Below the pieces are notes generated by a model. The model did no database searches, was not told the DNA's origin, and was given only the letters and a program-made list of their open reading frames with translations. Below, in pieces: positions 9,145-21,167 of a stretch of DNA of 64,000 bases; positions within the stretch are counted from its first letter, which is position 1; each line of letters begins with the position of its first letter. The DNA is taken from the NCBI GenBank assembly GCA_001465935.1, contig LNKV01000012.1, positions 195,302 to 259,301 on the forward strand, given 5' to 3'. A program made the translations under genes and the position numbers. The stretch is from Clarireedia homoeocarpa (taxonomy: Eukaryota > Ascomycota > Leotiomycetes > Helotiales > Rutstroemiaceae).

Positions 9145-11040
9145 TTACATCTCCCTCTCCTTCCTCGCTGCCCCTCTCCTTGACTTCCCACCTCCCCCAT
9201 CAACCCAACCCCCCTTCTCCCTCAACCTCCTCCCCCACCTCCACAAAACCCACGGAGTAACCAACCACAGCGTCGCACTCGCCGCCAAAATCGTTCCCGC
9301 AAGATGGACCCCTAGCTTCTCGATACATCTGATTCGCAAACAGCGGGAAGACGCCGAATAAAATGGCGCGAAGGGCAGAGTATGCTGCGAAAGCGGAGGC
9401 CGCGCGTGTTGTGTAGGCCTTGTTGTGGTTATTAGTAAGAAGATTAGGAAAGCGGGGAGGGAAGAGTTGGGGAGGAGATAGGTCGTTTGTGTAAAAGAGG
9501 AGGTGGTGGTGGAGGAGGAGAAGGGATGAACAAGGGGATTATGGGATTATGAAGGAAGAGAAAAAGGTATGAGTAAGAAACTCGACCTACATCAGCCAAA
9601 TACCCCCCAAAGAAAACTCAACCTCATTAGCCGCAAATCCCAGTGCCCCCAACCCCAACATCGGCACCCACCACCCTTCTCCAGTACCCGTCCCCCAAGC
9701 CAAGATCCACAACCCCGCAACCAACGCCCCCGCCCCGGTCACAAACCCGTCAAATTTCATCTTCCGGAGCTAAATACCTTTCCTGTCCCTTCCCCCCTAA
9801 CCACCGTACTCTCACTGGTATTCCGGTCAACATACCGATGGTAAAAGCTATAAAACCCAGGGTGTATGTTGTGGGAGTGAAGTTGTACGGGAGGAGGATT
9901 ACGAGGAGGGCTTCGGTGAAGAGGAATATGAGGGAGAATGAAAGGGAGGCGAGGGTGGAGGTGAGGAGGACAAGGGGTTCGGTGATGAAGAGGTGGAGAG
10001 GGAGAATGATGGATTGTTGGCAGAAGGTTCGGAGAGTGGGGATTTGATGGGTTGGAAGTGGGGGGTTGAAGAGTATGGAGGTGCTGCGTGAGGAGAAAGC
10101 TGGGACGGGTTTCGGATGTGGAAAGGAGGAGAAGAAAAAGTATGAGGGAGGATATGATAGTTGCGATTAGATAGAGCCAACGCCTGTGTGAGGAGAAATG
10201 TTAGTTCTTTGATGTGCTAGAAGAGTGGGGTAGACTCACCATCCGAGGAGACTTGTTATGTACGCTCCATAAATAGGTCTAGTATCGATTAGCCGTGTCT
10301 AATTCCATTCATTCCCCCATAAAGCCCCCCAAATACTCCACTACCAAGTCGTTAAGTAGAACTGAACCTACCCTAAAGCGACTCCTATCCCAGCCGTCAA
10401 CATCCAAGCATAAATCGCCCACCCCTGAGACCTCGGTTCCCACACATCCTCCAAACTACCCACAATTACAGTAGCAGGAACCGAACCCGTTGCACCCATA
10501 ATAAAACGACCTATATATGCACCAGCTACCGAACATTTCATGCTTGTTGTCAAACAGCTGACCGGTATGAGGAAAGCCGTAACTAGGTATGTTGGTCTTC
10601 TGCCGAATGCTTTTGTATATGGGGGGTGCTGTTGTAAGAAGCTTTCTCATATTAGCTTCTACTATATTAAGTAGTCATGACAGACGAACACCTGCTGATT
10701 GTAACAGAGCACTGCAGATTATCAGCAAATCCTTAAGTCACTCGCAGGTCGACTGCTCGGACATTTGTTTTTCAAATATCAATGTATGATTTTGGGAATT
10801 CCATACACCTGAAAGAATCTAACAGGAATATCCAAGCAGTATTATACAGCTTCTTCTTCAACGGCCAATTCCTTGGATGTCTAGGACTTTTAGAATGCCA
10901 ATCAACGATATTGCCAGGATATATCTGCAAGCCCAAATCCTCAACCTTCCGCATCAAAGATGACGAGACACTTTCCCCTTCTTCGACTAGTACCAATACC
11001 TCAATGAGAACAGGACCAGTCGACGATTCTGAGCTTTTCT
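9145..11040 (-). pseudogene. MFS drug:H+ antiporter-like transporter, frameshifted
   Basis: The pieces match a major facilitator superfamily (DHA1-like) transporter read on the minus strand. The order is NIVDWHSKSPRHPRNWPLKK near 10,880-10,915, KAFGRRPTYLVTAFLIPVSC near 10,560-10,610, IGRFIMGATGSVPATVIVG, YGAYITSLLGWRWLYLIAT across an intron, LFITEPLVLLTSTLASLSFS, then ASAFAAYSALRAILFGVFPL and LGVHLAGTILAASATLWLV. Introns are plausible in the middle and at 9419-9590. At least four single-frame shifts break the protein, near 10,035, 9,755, 9,610 (a run of six G) and 9,323. The segment for the first two membrane spans, near 10,640-10,770, is unreadable, and no start ATG is present. It is most likely dead, but homopolymer sequencing errors could account for some shifts. 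Confidence 0.75.
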
Positions 11041-13263
11041 GAATATCACGAATAGTTCCAAGTGATCAATGAAGGGGATAACCTGCAGAATGAGGAATAT
11101 AGCTTTTTAACTTCGATGCGCAGGCGACAAATACCATAGCCACCAGAATGGCGGTTTATTTCTCCATGAATCAGACACACTAGAGACAAACTTGTCAGAA
11201 AGCTTGAATATTTGGTTGCTGGCACTTGCACGATGTAGCAAACTAGTGCACGGCGCTTCGATCAGGAGGCTCCTCTGTCCTTATATAGTCATGAACTTTT
11301 TGAACATGAGTAATGATCTCAAGCCACCGTGCACTGATTCAGACCTACAACAGACCATACTAAAAGACAACGACTTTGAACTGTTTCTCTCTCGAACGAG
11401 ATACTCGGTCAAGTACACCTAACCGCTCTCATTCATATTCGAAGAAATGTCTTGAATGAAAGTGTACTCAGCAGAACCTTGAATATGACTCGACTGTACC
11501 AAACTAATGGGCGAAACACACGGCTCTTCTGACTATTATAGGAGCACAATTCTGTAGCAATAGCGTGATTTGTGATCAGCCCGGAGAGGACTACCACAGA
11601 AAGAAATATAACAGAAATGACGCTATTCCCAACTAAAGCATAAATAACACTAACGAGAACACCACGATCACCCCAAGAATACTACCTACCACCTCATCAC
11701 ATCTACCACTTGCTTACGCACGAGCATGATCTAAACCACAGTCAAAGCCCATCCAAACTCCCCGTGAAACTCGACTTGCTAAAACCCCTCACTTAGCATC
11801 CCTCCCCAGACCAAAACGAGGTATTTAACATGACTTCATGTCATGCATGTCCCTCGGCACTTCCACTTTCCACTTCGACGTATATACACACGCATACGAT
11901 CAAATCCATACATATACACAGCTTATCCTGATTATTTGCCCCACGATAAAGAACAAAACCAGCTCAATCAAGAAGGAAAAACAATCAGAACAGACCCGCG
12001 ATCATAATATAATGATATAGATCCAGAAGAGCCGAACTTCCCAAGTTGACAATCGTCACTCAATATCCAACGCCATTCCCAAACTAGCACTAGCCTGCAG
12101 TAGTTTCATTCTCCACTCCCTCTACCAAACCCTCACCTCCCACGACACTTCAACGCACGCGGGGGGGGGGGGGGGGGGGGGGGGGGGGTTTGGCAAAATT
12201 CATTCATTTCGTGGATAGAGTTTCCTATGGCATCAGTGACCCATCCCACCTCCTAAATCGGCTTCTGCTTTATGCCGCGAATAAGCGCTGTTAGATGATG
12301 GCAAGACGTGTCACTTACTGACATATTTCACAAATTGCATTCAAATTTACTAGGGCCAGAGAATAGAGCGGGCATCAGAATATCTTGGTTGATTGAATGA
12401 TTGATTCATCCATGCATCCATCCTCCTAACTCCCCTAGGTAATTATAGGAGTTATATATAAAGACCTCAAATAAGTCCAGAAACAGCAATTAAGTGCTCC
12501 GAATCCATCCATTGTCCTCTCCCCTGACACAAAAGATGACTCCATCCAAGTCAAGCCGATCCGAACCCATCATGCCAGGTTGAAATAGCTCATCTACCAC
12601 CGCCGTCATCCATCCTCAATCATTTCCGGCTCCCTTATCCCCTAATCCCCCCGTGTATCTCTTCCTCATCCCCATACCGTAGCCCATCCATCATACTCAT
12701 ATCCACATCAACCAAAAATGGTAAGATTAAAAATAATAATTATATGCAATAAAGCTCCGAAGTGAAGTTGCGAACCTATACCCGTATTCTCCCACGGAAA
12801 GGTTATGAATTGTATAAGGGGAGAGCATAAGAGAACAGCCCAGCGTTCTCACAACGACATTAATCTTGAGAGTCGTGGCTCCAAGAAGGAATCCCCAAAT
12901 AAGAGTAGAGTAGAGTGGTAGTTGTAGTGGTTGAAAGCTATACACAGCAACGTGTGCTGGGTGTTAAAATGCAGTCAAAGTGTCCGATACCGAGCGCACG
13001 AGGATTAGCACAGGCTCAAGGTCCATCGAACAACTTTCGCATAGAAAAAGGTGTTGAAAAAAAGATATATCAAAAGTAACGCCATGCTCCCGTACTCGTA
13101 TAATCACGAGGGGGCATATCCCAAAAATAAAATCCGGTCTCGCCATCCCGTCAGATCGTAATTTCGCGTGCTGGAAAAAAACAAATTTCGATCGATACGC
13201 GCCGGCAGATCGTTCACGCTTATAAACCGCCCTATGCACCCGTCCCAAACGCCATGCTGAAAT
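11041..13263. other. 2.2-kb spacer without a supported gene
   Basis: This stretch lies between the MFS relic and the 3' end of the STB3-like gene. It contains the 28-base G tract at 12161-12188 and many C/T-rich segments. Small open frames (for example 11192-11422, 12727-12945 and 12964-13248) lack domain content. The last of these probably covers the 3' untranslated region of the STB3-like gene. Confidence 0.5.
12161..12188 (+). repeat. 28-base G homopolymer
   Basis: An uninterrupted run of 28 G, preceded by GCACGC and followed by TTTGG. It could fold into G-quadruplexes. Runs of this length are also a common place for assembly length errors, so the true length may differ. Confidence 0.9.
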
Positions 13264-14352
13264 TTATACAGAGCCTAGTCGTAAAAGTGCTTCGATAGCC
13301 TCCCGTTCTTGAGAATCCGTAGAGGTCAACCCCAAAGCTGTGAAATCAATAGGAGTATGTGTGCGAGGGGGCACGGAAAGTGATGATCCAAGATTCCGTT
13401 GAAGCACCCCCCTGTGTACATTAGAATGCAAAAATTGTGAATGTGGTCCTGATGCCGAATAAGAAGCCGCTCGCAAAGCGGCAGCTCCAACAGCGGCCCA
13501 GTCTTCCTCGTCTGTAACATCATTTGGATCGTCCTCCATAACTGCATCCTCACCAACTTCGGAGGATGACTCGGAATCGTCACCATCTAACGACATTTTG
13601 TCGGCCTCATTTTCGGCCATAGATATGTCATCTCGATGAGAAAAAGCGGCCGAATCGCCGGCCCAACTGGACCCTGGCGCATCGAGACGTGTTCGAGTAA
13701 ACGACCACCCATGGTTGTTGGCAATGGGCATCCCAACAGGATAGGAATCTGGCAGACTTGGAGATGGTGATGCTCCAAAATCTCGATTCTGTCTAGCAGG
13801 ATGCCCCTTTAGTCTCGCGTCCCATCGCCCCCAACCCACTTTCTCGAACAACACATTTCCTTTTACACCGCCCGCCTCACCGCCATTTCCACGTCCTTCC
13901 AGAGCACCCACAACCAGTCTTCTAGCCTTCGCGGGTGGAATTCCAGAAAAGCCGGGGACTGAAGTGGTAAGATACCCCATGATGTGGCGGATAGCAAGTG
14001 GGCCGTGGTCGAGCAGAATTTCCGGAAGATGATGTTTTGCCAATAATCCAGGGGTAATGGCGCCTGTTGTATCCAACCCTGGTGATCCGAGCTCAGATAC
14101 GCCCTCGTTTCCACTCCCATCTTGTAAATCCAGATCGGAGTCGACATGCTCCAGGTGGAGCTGGGGCAATGGTGACCGAGTACCGAATTGTTTGGATACG
14201 TGAGGAGGTAAGTTGGGCGAGATGGAGTTCGGAGGAGTAGGGAGAGAGTGCTGGGCTTTAGTAGTAGGAACGCTTCGTGGCGCTACAGCAATCAAGCTGT
14301 CTCGGCCGAAGGCCTTTGGGATATCGCGAGCATAGGAAGCAGCGGAAGCCAT
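13264..14352 (-). CDS. STB3: STB3-like Sin3-binding, RRPE-type DNA-binding protein
   Basis: A single exon encodes 362 aa from the ATG at 14352. The family signature lies at about residues 100-185: LLAKHHLPEILLDHGPLAIR, then LTTSVPGFSGIPPAKARRLV and FEKVGWGRWDARLKG. In yeast the Stb3 family binds Sin3 and the ribosomal RNA processing element (RRPE) and represses ribosome-biogenesis genes when nutrients fall. That role here is by analogy. The N terminus is Ser/Pro-rich with a SLPTPPNSISP motif common in fungal Stb3 proteins. The C-terminal third has a Glu/Asp-rich stretch (SLDGDDSESSSEVGEDAVME) and a short conserved end with EREAIEALLRLGSV. It lies upstream of TOP3 on the same strand with a 2.1-kb gap, so no shared control is implied. 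Confidence 0.88.
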   Translation of the reverse strand: MASAASYARDIPKAFGRDSLIAVAPRSVPTTKAQHSLPTPPNSISPNLPPHVSKQFGTRSPLPQLHLEHVDSDLDLQDGSGNEGVSELGSPGLDTTGAITPGLLAKHHLPEILLDHGPLAIRHIMGYLTTSVPGFSGIPPAKARRLVVGALEGRGNGGEAGGVKGNVLFEKVGWGRWDARLKGHPARQNRDFGASPSPSLPDSYPVGMPIANNHGWSFTRTRLDAPGSSWAGDSAAFSHRDDISMAENEADKMSLDGDDSESSSEVGEDAVMEDDPNDVTDEEDWAAVGAAALRAASYSASGPHSQFLHSNVHRGVLQRNLGSSLSVPPRTHTPIDFTALGLTSTDSQEREAIEALLRLGSV

Positions 14353-16512
14353 ATTGGTAATGGATAGGTTGGTTTCGTTTCTCTGTGTATATGCGACATG
14401 CGATCAGTACTTAAACTTTCTTCAAACACGTCGTGCCAACTCCGGTGACTCAATGTGATTCTACTCCGGAGGGGCTGACTCACTCGACTTGCGATAGAAA
14501 CGTGGCGAGCTGATTGCAAGATTGAACAATAAACCAACAAGTAGCTATTGTCCGTATGGTGAAGAAGGCGATAAAACCGACGTGAAGCTTATCGCAAACG
14601 TCGATGAAGTTGTTGCAAAATGGTCGGGGATCCGTTGATCGGAGGTCGGAGAGCTATCTGAACGCGGAACCCGAGATGGATGATGGATGCGGTTGATAGA
14701 GAGCGAACTCTATTGCATTAGAAGAAGAATAGATATGAAGAAGTAGTCGTTCAGCCAAAGAAGCAAGAAGCAAAAGTCCTTGGGGAGGATGATGGATTTG
14801 ATTTATTGTAGGTTTCGCAGCGATTATCTGGCGGTCGTGATTGTGTTGTTGTATGTCTGATTGTTGTGGTGTTTTTGAGTGTTTATGAGCGATGATGGAT
14901 GGATGAATGGAGGGAGCCGGGTTGTTGGACAAACCCCAGAGCATTCTAGACTGGGTGCGCAGGAGCACGCAGGGATCTCCTTACACTACCAGCCTACCAC
15001 ATGTGGAATGCCTGCCTGGCAGGGTAAATTGTGCATTCACAAATATTTATGAAATCACCGTCAGACTGTCAGACCTACTCGGTAACTTACTCGTAGATTG
15101 CAGACTGACTGTACGATACGGATATAAATGGCGTGAATCGTGTTTAGAACAGATGCAAAGTACACAGGAAGGTCCTCGCCCGTGTATCATACTATCATAT
15201 GTGCTCGAGACAAGAAGAAAGTATCCAGTATCACATGGGAGACAGCCTCTCCCTCAACCCGTCACCCGCCTACCGTAAGCATAGGACTTCCGGAATGCTC
15301 TAGTCTATGAACTTATCGCACCGAAGGGTATTCGCCAGTTCATCCGCGGTTAACTAGAACTATGTTGGCAAAACTCTCGCTCAACACCTGCTTGCATCAG
15401 CCATGGTTGCAGCATTCCGCTAGCAGCCACATATGTGCATCTATAGAACTAACTAGCAGATAGTATGTGTGTATCCTCTGATGATTCGAGCCCATGCATT
15501 CATTTATTATCTCTAAGGTAGGTTAATCTTGTGCCTGAACCCTAATAACGCCCCTTTCCAAGATTTCCCATGAACTTGTCTCTTGATCGGTAGCACTAAA
15601 AAAAGCACACCCAAATGACCACTCATCGTCCGTCGCCTCGCCCAATTTCTTAGGTGGGACAGAAGAATGGCGGCTGACCTCAACAGGATTCGCTCAAATT
15701 CAATTTTAGATTTGTTGCCATCCTCTCCTTGGTAAATGCTTATAGCATTATTTAGTCTCCAGCATGTTTTTGCCTCCCTTAACTCAAAACCCTGATCACC
15801 CGACCACACGATACTCTCTCTAAAACCACAGCTACAGTACGCGTTCACTCACAGCGCACACTCATATGTCGTAAAGTAGACAGCGCGATGATGGGCTACT
15901 CTCCCCACTTCTGGGCTAAGATGTTCGCTCGATTGGCGCTGTGCGAATACGGCCACTGCCAAACCCCACGTTCTTAAATCCTGTCTCGATAACGATCCCG
16001 CAAACCCGCACGACGAGAATTATGAAACAAGACAATCCCAGCCAAACCTGTAATGTTTCCTAGATCGAAAATGGTTGTAAATCGTGACATTTAATGCGCG
16101 TAATGAGGGGGTTTCATGCTGCGATTTTAACCATTCAATTGCTATCGTGCCCAAGTCCAACAAACTTGTTGGTGACAAAAGCCACATGAGCCAAGCCGAG
16201 GATTGGAGTACTGCAGGGCGCCTATACGAGCTCAGGGTTCCCCGCCGATGATCGGGCTTTCTTGGAGTAGTGAATACATCGTCGTGGACATGAATTGCCG
16301 ATATTACCTACGAGCGCTAGACAACCCGAATTGAAAGGTGCGGGTGAATTTTTATCTGACCCTCCATTTTCGTACTCGAACTAGTTGTAAATTCGTAGTG
16401 CGCATTCCGAAGACGGATCACAAAGCGGCCTGATACCTAAAGTGCGTGGGATGGGCCACTAATGTGATCATGCAGCCAAAGTTGCAGACGAATCAAATGC
16501 ATATGGTAATGG
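14353..16512. other. 2.2-kb spacer: STB3-like 5' flank and TOP3 3' flank
   Basis: I see no supported gene. A 111-residue open frame on the minus strand (15513-15848) has ordinary-looking composition, but no domain and no partner exon. The part next to the STB3-like start (14353-14950) probably holds its promoter and 5' untranslated leader. Confidence 0.5.
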
Positions 16513-18787
16513 TCAACGCCCAGCTCCACCATTGAGTACATATCTCCTGCATGCCTAACGATGATGATTGTTAACGATCGTGTCAAAGGTGGGGCAGTGG
16601 GAATAGGGACAATGATGTCACTTACCGCCTTGAGGACCTCCAACTGCTCTTTGGATTCAACGAAAACTCGATAGTATTGGTTTAAGCTTTCTCTCACGAC
16701 TTGCCGACGCGTCGTTTGTCCATCGCAGATGGCTTTCATCTTTAATTCCATCTCTTTTCGTAGGAACGGTTTGCTGAGGCTGGTTTCAAAGTCCATATTG
16801 TCGTACCCCTGCACAAGGGCGACTCCAAGCGTAGTGGGGATGAATTCTTCGACCCCACCGCTCCCTCCACCGCCTCCCGCTGCACCTCCTCTACCGCCTC
16901 TTCCACCTCTGGCCCCCCTTCCACCTCGCCCTGCAGGTACTGCATTGTCATTGCTGTTGCTCGATCCGCCTGCAGTTTTCGGTCGAGTGAACACGTATGA
17001 ACGTTCTTTGATCTTGGCGATGTGCTCGGCCATTGTTGCGTCTGTTCCAATGCCATTCGCGTCCATGAGAGCGATGAGATCAGGTTCAGTAAGATAGCCT
17101 GGAGCTGTTGTTTTCCCATCCGTAATCATAGCTTCCGTTGGCTCAAATCTTTCTCCAACAGTAAAGCGAGGAATCGGCGCACTGCTACTCCAATTCTCGT
17201 ATGGATAGACGTCCAGATAATTTCGTTCCAAAACAACTAGCCCATGAGTGTGAAATGTTTCATCCCCGTATTCAATTTCAACATCAGTTGCTTGACCTTT
17301 TGCATCTTGTGAGCAACAAGCTAGGAATCGGCGCACAACAAACTCGTAAACCCGGCTTTCTTCTGCATTTAGGACGTTAGAGGCACAGTAGGTCACCGGA
17401 TGAATGGGTGGATGTGCCTTATCATCGTTTCGCCCTTCTCGAGGCCATTGAAAACTCCCTTGCACCAGATCTTGTGCAAAAGTTCCCCATCGATTGTCTT
17501 GAGCTTGTTTCTCCACAAGTGACCTCAAGTTCATGCCTTTGTCAAATCGATCCGTCTCTGTTCTCGGGTAGCTGATGAAACCCTTATTGTAAAGTTGCTC
17601 AGCCACGGCCATGGCCTGTTGACTGTTCATCCGTAGAAATCGACTTGCCATTTTCTGCAGCTCAACGGTTGTCAAGGGTAGGGGCTTCCATTTTTTGGTG
17701 GGCTTCTCTTGAACCTTCGTGACTTTTGCAATCTTAGCAGCCAGACAACGCTCAAACAAGATAATGACTATGGCACGATCGAACAATCGAAGCCTTTTCC
17801 AACTGAAGACAACATTCATGTCATCCCGACTGTGGGTGACTTTGATACTCCAGAAAGGCTCGGGTACAAAGTTCTGTACCTTGAAATAGCGATCGACAAC
17901 GAATCCAAGAGTTGGAAATTGGCACGACCCTGGCACACTTATTAGCTAGAGAGAACATAAAGAAAGAGACACATTGTACTTGCCATAACTTATCATGGCC
18001 TTCTCCAATGGGCCTCCTAATCTTCGAAGGTTAGTGGTTTGGAATCGTGTAAATGCATACCCAATTCTCAAGTCGAGTTCAATGCGTGCAGCGACTGCAT
18101 CAACCTGCCGTTGATCCAGATCCACAGGATTCCTCGCAGCCCGGAGTACATGCCTAGACAGAAAATTAACATTGTTCAAGTCGGCAAGGGTGATTGGCCT
18201 GCGTACGCCCTCTCAATATTGCTGAACTTTGCTCTCTTGACCTGGATTCTAGGATTTCCTTTAATTGCCTGCTCCTTTACTTCATTCCCTATATGCTCGC
18301 CTTCTCGGTCACAATCCGTCCATATAAAGAGAGCTTTGGCATCCTTTGCTTCATTTTTGATATTATCTGCGATGTGCTTCTTGTCCTACTCGCTATTAGC
18401 ACCAAGCCACGGTTGAAGGGTTGAGTGTAGCAACATTGTCGATCGTTTGAATGACGGGTGCCTCGAAAAACAGGCTCTCTGGAGGAGGATGGGACCAATC
18501 TTTGTGACTGGGACCAATATCAAGCCCCGTAAGATGTCCGGAAACACAGGTCATTACCGCGTTACAATTGCCCCATGGTGGGCCAAAATCGTAGGTGAAC
18601 TTGTAGTTCTTGATATAGCTGACGCGGGTATTAGACTGCCACGGTGTTTTAGCCTCTGTTCTCTATGAAATGTGAGCGCCAACATTTGGCTTACAGATTG
18701 AGCGCTGCCTCCCGCAAGATGGTTAGCTACAGCTTTTGCGATGGAGGGCTTCTCTGCGACGCAGAGAACCTTTCCCGGCAGAGGCAT
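16513..18787 (-). CDS. TOP3: DNA topoisomerase III (type IA)
   Basis: Six exons splice on the minus strand: 18787-18695, 18635-18435, 18385-18207, 18153-17984, 17929-16626, 16554-16513. The sum is 1,989 nt, giving 662 aa, close to the yeast enzyme (about 656). The enzyme relaxes and decatenates single-strand-linked DNA and normally works with a RecQ helicase and Rmi1 to dissolve recombination intermediates. Visible parts are VLCVAEKPSIAKAVANHL at the N terminus, the Toprim motif TDCDREGEHIG, SCQFPTLGFVVDRYF, and the active-site motif GFISYPRTETDRF with the nucleophilic Tyr near residue 335. A Gly/Arg-rich insert with RGG repeats lies near residues 540-575. The C terminus ends ACRRYVLNGGAGR after the last intron. 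Intron 4 (17930-17983) uses GC at its 5' end; that choice gives the family-typical ISYGSCQFPTLG. The start was set at MPLPGKVLC, the only ATG that fits. Confidence 0.96.
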
Positions 18788-19401
18788 GAGAAGGCAACAA
18801 GCATAGAGGTTATCTGAAACCGAATAACAGATAGCCTCTCGAGATAAAGTAGAAAGGTCCAAACCACGAGGATGGCCCGTCACAATCCAGCCTTCATATT
18901 TTTGAGGCCTTACCACACTCACACTCAGTGATTCTTTACGTCTCCAATGCTTCGGTGTAGAATAGATCTACGCGTGAGAAAGACGTGGCCGGTAGAAGTT
19001 CTGGTTCTTAGATTGACAAACATTCGTAAATGTGTTTGCAGCCTTACTTCTCCTTGTCCTCCGGTTCACGCAGAAAACATGTATTAAGTGCTGTATCAAA
19101 AATTATTTATCATCTCACATTTACACGGAGCTTGCCTTTTTAGGTAATCTTACAAGGTAGAAGCGCTAGGGAGACCCCAGATTGAAGCTTCCAGCCAATG
19201 ACGATAGATGTGATCCTTGTACAAGTAAGAACATTGATCCAGTCGATGTCATTTTGGTTTTTCAAAATCGTTCGCGCTCGAAGCTCCATCTTTTCAACAA
19301 CTTCACAACATTTTTACTTGAGAACGAATAATTTGGACTTGAGGAAAACTCCAAGGCCTTTCCCACCCTCTTCCGAGACTTTGATATAACAGTCTTCCAA
19401 T
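18788..19401. promoter_or_regulatory. Divergent promoter region of TOP3 and the DUF1295 gene
   Basis: The 614 bp between the two start codons must carry the promoters of both genes, which are transcribed away from each other. I see no motif I can name with confidence. The open frame that continues upstream of the TOP3 ATG has no further ATG and is treated as untranslated. Confidence 0.55.
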
Positions 19402-20623
19402 ATGGCCCTGCCAGTCGTGAAGGCCATCGAGGACTGCTCAAACATAACAAAGACAGTCCTACCATACATACCACAGCTTTACGACCTCCCCCAACAAGTC
19501 CTTCAGTCCTACTCCAACCCCACCGAGCTCCGCAACCTCTATCTAGCTACAAACCCATTGATATCTGCCTTTGCATTCTCATTGGCGTTAGCTCCCATCT
19601 TTCTCTTGGTATCTGAGGTCAACAAAAACTATTCTCAAGTTGACAGATGCTGGAGTATTCTGCCTACTATATACAATGCTCATTTCACAGCATATGCACA
19701 CCTGTCCGGTCTGCCAACTCAGCGTTTAGATAATCTTCTGGCTTTCAGTGTTCTCTGGAGTGTAAGTGTGCAAAGTCATTTCCGTCTTGGCGTTTAACTG
19801 ACGAGTTGCAGTTGCGTTTGACATTCAACTACTGGAGGAAGGGCGGGTACAGCATTGGATCTGAAGATTATCGATGGTAATGAGTCGCCCAAATTTACCA
19901 CTTTCCTGAAGCTGACTCTTATCTAGGGCCATTCTCCGCGAAAATATTCCTCCGTCACTCTTCTTCGTGTTCAATGTTGCGTTTATTTCCCTAGCACAAA
20001 GCGTCTTGCTTTTCCTAGTCTCCACACCATCCTACGTTATATTACTGGCTGCACGGAAAGGGGTCCCATGGTCGATAGCAGATACGATATTCTCTCGGGG
20101 TCTCATAACTCTGGTTGTGATTGAGTACTTTGCGGATCAACAGCAGTGGGGTAAGTGGTGGTCGAAACCCATGCAAGAACTTTGCTAATACCTTTTGCAA
20201 ACAGATTATCAGAGCGCAAAACAACAATACCTCAAGACGGCAAAAGTTCAAGGAAAATATGATCAAGAGTCTCTCGATCGCGGTTTTGTTACGTCAGGAC
20301 TTTGGTCCCTAAGCAGGCACCCAAACTTTGCTGCCGAGCAAGCTATATGGGTAGTACTCTATATGTGGGGTTGCTGGACCAGTGATGTCGTGTACAATTG
20401 GACGTTCATTGGGGCTATATCTTATTTGATCCTTTTCCAGTCTTCGACCTGGTTCACTGAATCTATTTCTGCCAAGAAATATCCCGATTACAAAGAGTAT
20501 CAACAACGAGTCGGCAAGTTCCTGCCCAACATACTCCCATCCAGTGGAGCTAAAATCGAAGCTGCTAAGAAGGAAGCTGCTGTCGATAAGGCGAACAAAA
20601 GGAAGGTCTCTTCAGGGAAATAA
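19402..20623 (+). CDS. DUF1295 / steroid oxidoreductase-superfamily membrane protein
   Basis: Four exons (19402-19761, 19812-19876, 19927-20150, 20205-20623) give 1,068 nt and 355 aa. Introns are 50, 50 and 54 nt with GT..AG ends, and the third has a TTTGCTAATA branch region. The protein has several hydrophobic spans. It carries the DUF1295 patterns VDRCWSILPTIYNAHFTAYA, RLTFNYWRKGGYS and, near the C terminus, LWSLSRHPNFAAEQAIWVV, with a Lys/Ala-rich tail. Members relate to the 3-oxo-5-alpha-steroid 4-dehydrogenase C-terminal family and are expected in the ER or other membranes, but the substrate of the fungal proteins is unknown. It is divergent from TOP3, with no functional link visible. 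Confidence 0.9.
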
Positions 20624-21167
20624 ATCATAAATGAAGTTCTCACCTCTTGCGCCTGCGGATTTTGTGGATTAATCAGAAGACGGACGAAATAGATCTGAGT
20701 TATTGGTGCTGCAATATTCAATAGTATTTAGGTGATCATGGCGTACTTCTCTGAGCATCACTTGATTCATTCAGGTAGAATTACTTCTTGATAGGTGAAG
20801 GAGGTTTTGGTCCTTGAAAATGAAGGGGCAACCCTTCCATCTTTAGTACACCACAAGTTCCTTCTCAAAAGTTGCTGCATTTCAGAATTCAGGCGGACAT
20901 ACAAAGCTTTTTTGAAGTTAATTTCTTCTATTTCCACTTGAATACACAACAATAATCAACTGCTTTGCTTATTCGACTACTCATTACTTATTTTGCCTAT
21001 ATCTTTGCACTCGTTACAGCAGCTTCTTCAAACATTGTCCTTTCAGCGGCTTACCCTTATCACAGTTGATTCGTCTGGCGGGACTCGGAAGCCCTGTGAT
21101 CCATTTCTTCTTGACCCTAGCAGCCACAGGGCACGATCTTAAGCATTACCTGTATCAACCTTTGACA
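20624..21167. other. Spacer between the DUF1295 gene and the acidic protein gene
   Basis: About 540 bp containing the 3' region of the DUF1295 gene and the promoter of the next. The open frame of the downstream gene extends upstream to 21066 only through non-ATG codons, so it is not counted as coding. Confidence 0.5.

Noticed and set aside
15513..15848. 111-residue minus-strand open frame between the STB3-like gene and TOP3
   Set aside because: Composition is plausible but there is no recognisable motif, partner exon or conserved neighbour relation.
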